The notes under the pieces: model-generated | Databases searched by the model: none | What the model saw: only the letters and a program-made list of their open reading frames with translations | What the model was told of the DNA's origin: nothing | Source: Sphagnum magellanicum | Taxonomy: Eukaryota > Streptophyta > Sphagnopsida > Sphagnales > Sphagnaceae | DNA: 64,000 nt | NCBI GenBank assembly: GCA_021904315.1 | Contig: CM038922.1 | Span: 12,995,347 to 13,059,346, forward strand | Direction of reading: 5' to 3' | In this document: positions 60,191 to 64,000 of the stretch, one piece after another | Numbering within the stretch: the first letter of the stretch is position 1 | Layout of the letters: every line of letters starts with the position of its first letter | Made by a program: the position numbers and the translations under genes

Positions 60191-63100
60191 GGATTATTTA
60201 GACATGTTGTACTATCATTACTACCTTAACATGTGTCATCGGTTCAATTATTACTTGTTATATTGTTATTACTACTTTAATAGGTGTCATCAGTTTAGTT
60301 ATTACCGGTTAAAATATTGGTTCACAAAAAATTCCGATTAACACCATTTTATGTTCAAATGTTTCATTAGACATTGTGCCCATCTATGACAATGAAGTTG
60401 TTTTGATTTTTGACAAAAGTTTAACATTGAAGCAACCTTGAGGATGATAAGTTTTTTTTCTTTTTGTTTTTTTTATTAGATTATTTTTAGATGAGATTAT
60501 TTTGAAATGTCATAATTTTTGTGAAAAACTTTAGTTTACATTCAGAAGCTTACAAATTGGGACATGTTTTAAGATTACACAATTGAATGAGACATTGCAT
60601 TAAGGAGAAACAAAAAGCACTTAGATTTTGTGGCACCTCTAATTTTCAGGCTATGACAATCCTCATTCATAAGCAAGGTTGTTAAGCTTGGGGATAAAAC
60701 ATTAAAAAAATTTAATGGAAAAAAAAAGTCAAACATTTGTCAACGGTCTTTGAAAGATCACATAATTTTTTTGTGTTTATTCACAAGGGACAAATTATGA
60801 CTATCATATTTCATTGTTTTATTCCTTATAAAGATGTTTTGATGGATTTATAGCAAATTGTCACTTTATGCAAAAATGGAAGCATTGTTCAAAAGAAAAA
60901 AAAAAAATTCAAATATGGTTATGTTCAATTATTGATTTTTTCAAAACAATCAAATGGTGGGCAGGTAAGAAATATCATTTTTACACTTGTGTGTGAAATC
61001 TTGAACAAACTCTTAAAACATCATTTTAAAAAATTGGTTGTGTTTACATATAAGTACACATAATTTATGAAGGAACTAGTCAACGGACATTTACATAGAG
61101 AAGGAGTTGTAAGCATTTGGAGACTTTTCAATCAAACATTTTGTTGCTTTTCTTATTTAATTTTCACACACATAGGTTTTGGTTTTTTTTAACCTCTAAA
61201 TTTTTTTTTCCAAGGAAATAAATTTCTCAAAAAAAATTATGAAATTTCATTTTTGGTCCACCTTAATGATTATTTTCACCATAAATTAATTTCAATTTGA
61301 TTTTTTTATTAATTTGATTTTTTCAACATTTAATTAAGTTTGATATTTATTTATAATTGAAACAAAGAATAATTTTCTTGGACATTATTGACCAATTGGG
61401 TGTTCAATGGTCCATTTTTCAAATGATTTATCTTTCATTAAGTTTTTACACATTTCTCCTTTTTAACAATGAACCCCATATTATCAAATTTCACAAATGG
61501 ATCCCTATGAATTGTTTGATTTCCAATTAATTCCACTATTCACAATAGTTATGTAACCAACATCATTTTTTAATTTTTTTGGTTTTATCTAATGTGGAGT
61601 TAAATTGCATTACTACATTTGTCACATTTTTTCAAAATTCCAAAAGCATTATTTATCAACACATTTTTAAAATTCATTACATTGTCATACCTTTTATTGT
61701 TCTTGTCTTGTAATGATTTTCAATTCTTTTAAAAATACATGTACATAAAATATGTGAAATTTTTAATGAAATAAAGAATGCAACCATTTACAAAATAATT
61801 GAACAGTTTTTTTTGAAAAAAAATCAATTGTTACAAGGTTGACTTAATGGTTATAATAATTTGTTAAAAGATTACATGTCACATCAATCACATTAAAACC
61901 ATTTGACAATTTTATAAATTCTTTGAATCTACTAATAATGTCTTCCAATCGTGCACTCATAAGAATGTTGATACATTGGTTAAATAACTTTTTTCCATTA
62001 ATGAAAATGTTAAAAATTATCTCAATGTATTGTTTAATAACGGAGGCACAATTTTAATAAAAAATTGTTATATGATAAAAAAAGTAATATAGTTAAAAAG
62101 GGTTCAAGCTCACAAGGGTTAATTTTCAACTAAATCCCCACACAACATTCACTGATCATAAAAAAAACCTTTGAAAAATGCAAGATATAAGCATTACACA
62201 TTTTGGGGATAGAATCACAAGTGTTTAAAATTTGATCGTTACGTGAGCTACACCCATTGGGGAGTTCATCACACACATTTAAAAACTTTGTTCAACAGAG
62301 ATCACTCACCAAAAACATGTACATTTTATCATGTGAACACTTTCACAATCAAAAGAACACATAAGTTTATAATGATGTAAAGTTGTTGCACAAAAGGTTT
62401 ATTCCAAGACTTAACTCAAATAGGAACATGAAATTATGAGAAAAAAAAATACATGCCCAAGTTTGCATTCACAACCCCTTATATATTCTAAGGGAATAAA
62501 TGATGAGTTATTGTCCTCATTCATCCATGTTTACTAAACAAATTCATTCATAACAAGTCACTTATAATATGTCACATATTATCATTTTCCTATGAACAAG
62601 TTATTCAATTATTAATAATCTTTGTCTTTAAAATTTAATCAAGTTCACATCATTCACTTTCAACTATCTGTAATCCAAAATAATTAACTAAATTATTCAT
62701 ACAAGTTGAAGCTTATGGCCCCTAATCAAAGATTCTCAAGGTAATGCCCATAGGCCATAACTTGAATTATTTATCTTCATACTTGCTTGTCTTTTACCCC
62801 TAGGCCTTCTAATTTTTTTATTTACAACTTGTACCACTAGAAATTCATTTTGGGGTTATAATATCATGCATACTTGTATAAACCACTAATGTCATAATTT
62901 TCCTAATTTCCAATTGGGGTAGAACTTGATTCACACACTCCAACTTTAAATAAGGTGCTAAGGTGTAAATGTGGTAACATTAACCAACTATGATTATGTC
63001 AGTTTGAAAACAATTCAAATTTATGTGCACTTTTGAATACCATATACTTATTAAATTTAATCCAAATTATTTCACATGTTTCCACAATACATAAAAAACG

Positions 63101-63770
63101 AGATCATGTAAAAATATTTTAAACTTGCAACATCAATACAACTTTTGACACTAAAAACTTAAAATACCAAACATTAATTACAATTGTTATAATACATGTC
63201 ATAGTGATTACTCATCAACATTTGAACCAAGTTGTCAAAAGCTTTAAGATTCGTTCTATAAAACTTCATATACTTCTAGTGGTGCCCCTCCTTTCTTGTT
63301 CTCCCTACATAATACACTCAACATAATTTCAATGTGTCTCTTGCCTAGGTTCCACCCAAAACATGTCTTGGTGCATGATTTTTCTTTGACACAATCAACC
63401 ACAACAAAGATATGAAAGAAAACCCCATGGAAAGCCAATTATAAAATCCAGCACAAGCCAAGCCTTTAATTTTAAAATAACATACTTACCTAGTATTGTG
63501 GTTAAAAGCATCCATACAAGCACACTTGTCCTATGGAAAGAGGAATCCATGGTCATTCAGAATGTGCTTGAAAAAGAAAAATTAACAAAAAAAGAAAACT
63601 TGTACTTCAAACCCAAGGGGAAAAAATACACTAAGAAAAATGCACTCACAATGAAAATTCTTGCTCCACATGGCCACCCCTTTCTCAAGTTCACAACTCC
63701 CCTCTCATCCCATAAGCTCTAATTTCCTGCAGGAAAAAAAAGCCAACAAGCCTAAAGGTGATAGCTTATA
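60191..63770. other. AT-rich intergenic DNA
   Basis: No gene is supported. A roughly 60 bp direct duplication (ATTACTACTTTAATAGGTGTCATC type) lies at 60205-60305. Frames at 63256-63438 (minus) and 63498-63722 are short and lack recognisable domains. Confidence 0.6.
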
Positions 63771-63775
63771 AACCC

Positions 63776-64000
63776 TTGTGGTCATTAGTTGAATGCATGG
63801 GTTTACCTTGTGCAAGCGCTTTTATGTCATTACAACTAAAGCCACACATTGGAGCCTAATGGTTTCTTCACATGCATGACATGACCCAAACCATTGTGCA
63901 GTTTTTTTATGTTTTCACTACAACTAAAGCTACACTTTGGAACCTAGTGGTTTGCTCATGTGTGATATGGCCCACACCATTGAGGTGCAAGGGCACAAGG
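63776..64000 (+). repeat. About 100 bp repeat x2 at the window end
   Basis: ACAACTAAAGCCACACATTGG...CCTAATGGTTTCTTCAC...ATGACCCAAACCATTG (from about 63830) recurs with changes from about 63920. It may continue beyond the window. Confidence 0.75.

Overview
This is nuclear DNA of a land plant. The genes have several GT-AG introns, the LTR retrotransposon has a primer site matching plant initiator-Met tRNA, the EUL-type lectin is a land-plant family, and the sequence is AT-rich and crowded with transposons. Non-chromovirus Ty3 sequence and pogo/CENP-B-type transposase remnants could suit a non-angiosperm (fern, lycophyte, bryophyte or gymnosperm), but I cannot fix the lineage. No bacterial, organellar or CRISPR signal is present.

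Layout. A segment occurs twice in direct orientation: copy 1 at 1-19106 and copy 2 from about 25881 to 36759. Each holds, in order: a decayed ORF of unknown function plus a decayed DDE_1 (pogo/Tigger-like) transposase, about 4 kb of non-coding DNA, two minisatellites, and the 5' part of an amino-acid transporter gene. Copy 1 is interrupted by an 8.8 kb Ty3/gypsy retrotransposon (6721-15547). That element carries a 949 bp solo LTR inside gag (8707-9655). Copy 2 retains the empty target site at 32314-32318. Copy 1 of the transporter stops at the intron 3/exon 4 junction (about 19104). Copy 2 continues into the whole eight-exon gene (34819-38608, 531 aa). Between the copies lies an intact four-exon EULS3-like lectin gene (19685-21701, 276 aa).

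From 39359 to 54343 lies a 15 kb Mutator-like element (MULE) with about 400 bp terminal inverted repeats. It encodes a broken MULE transposase with WH and SWIM motifs and, upstream on the same strand, a broken Ulp1/C48 SUMO-protease domain (KAONASHI-type cargo). Its non-coding parts are saturated with the heptamer ATGTTTC, which is also the repeated word of its TIRs. The element sits in a minisatellite.

The last 9.6 kb (54344-64000) is AT-rich, with no convincing gene but several tandem arrays (about 105 bp x6, about 180 bp x3, about 100 bp x2).

Two genes look functional: the EULS3-like lectin and the full-length transporter. Everything else is transposon, pseudogene or repeat. The order of events can be read: pogo-like insertion, segmental duplication with transporter truncation, Ty3 insertion in copy 1, then the solo-LTR family landing in that Ty3 element. 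Simple tandem duplication predicts a second EULS3-like sequence just left of the window.
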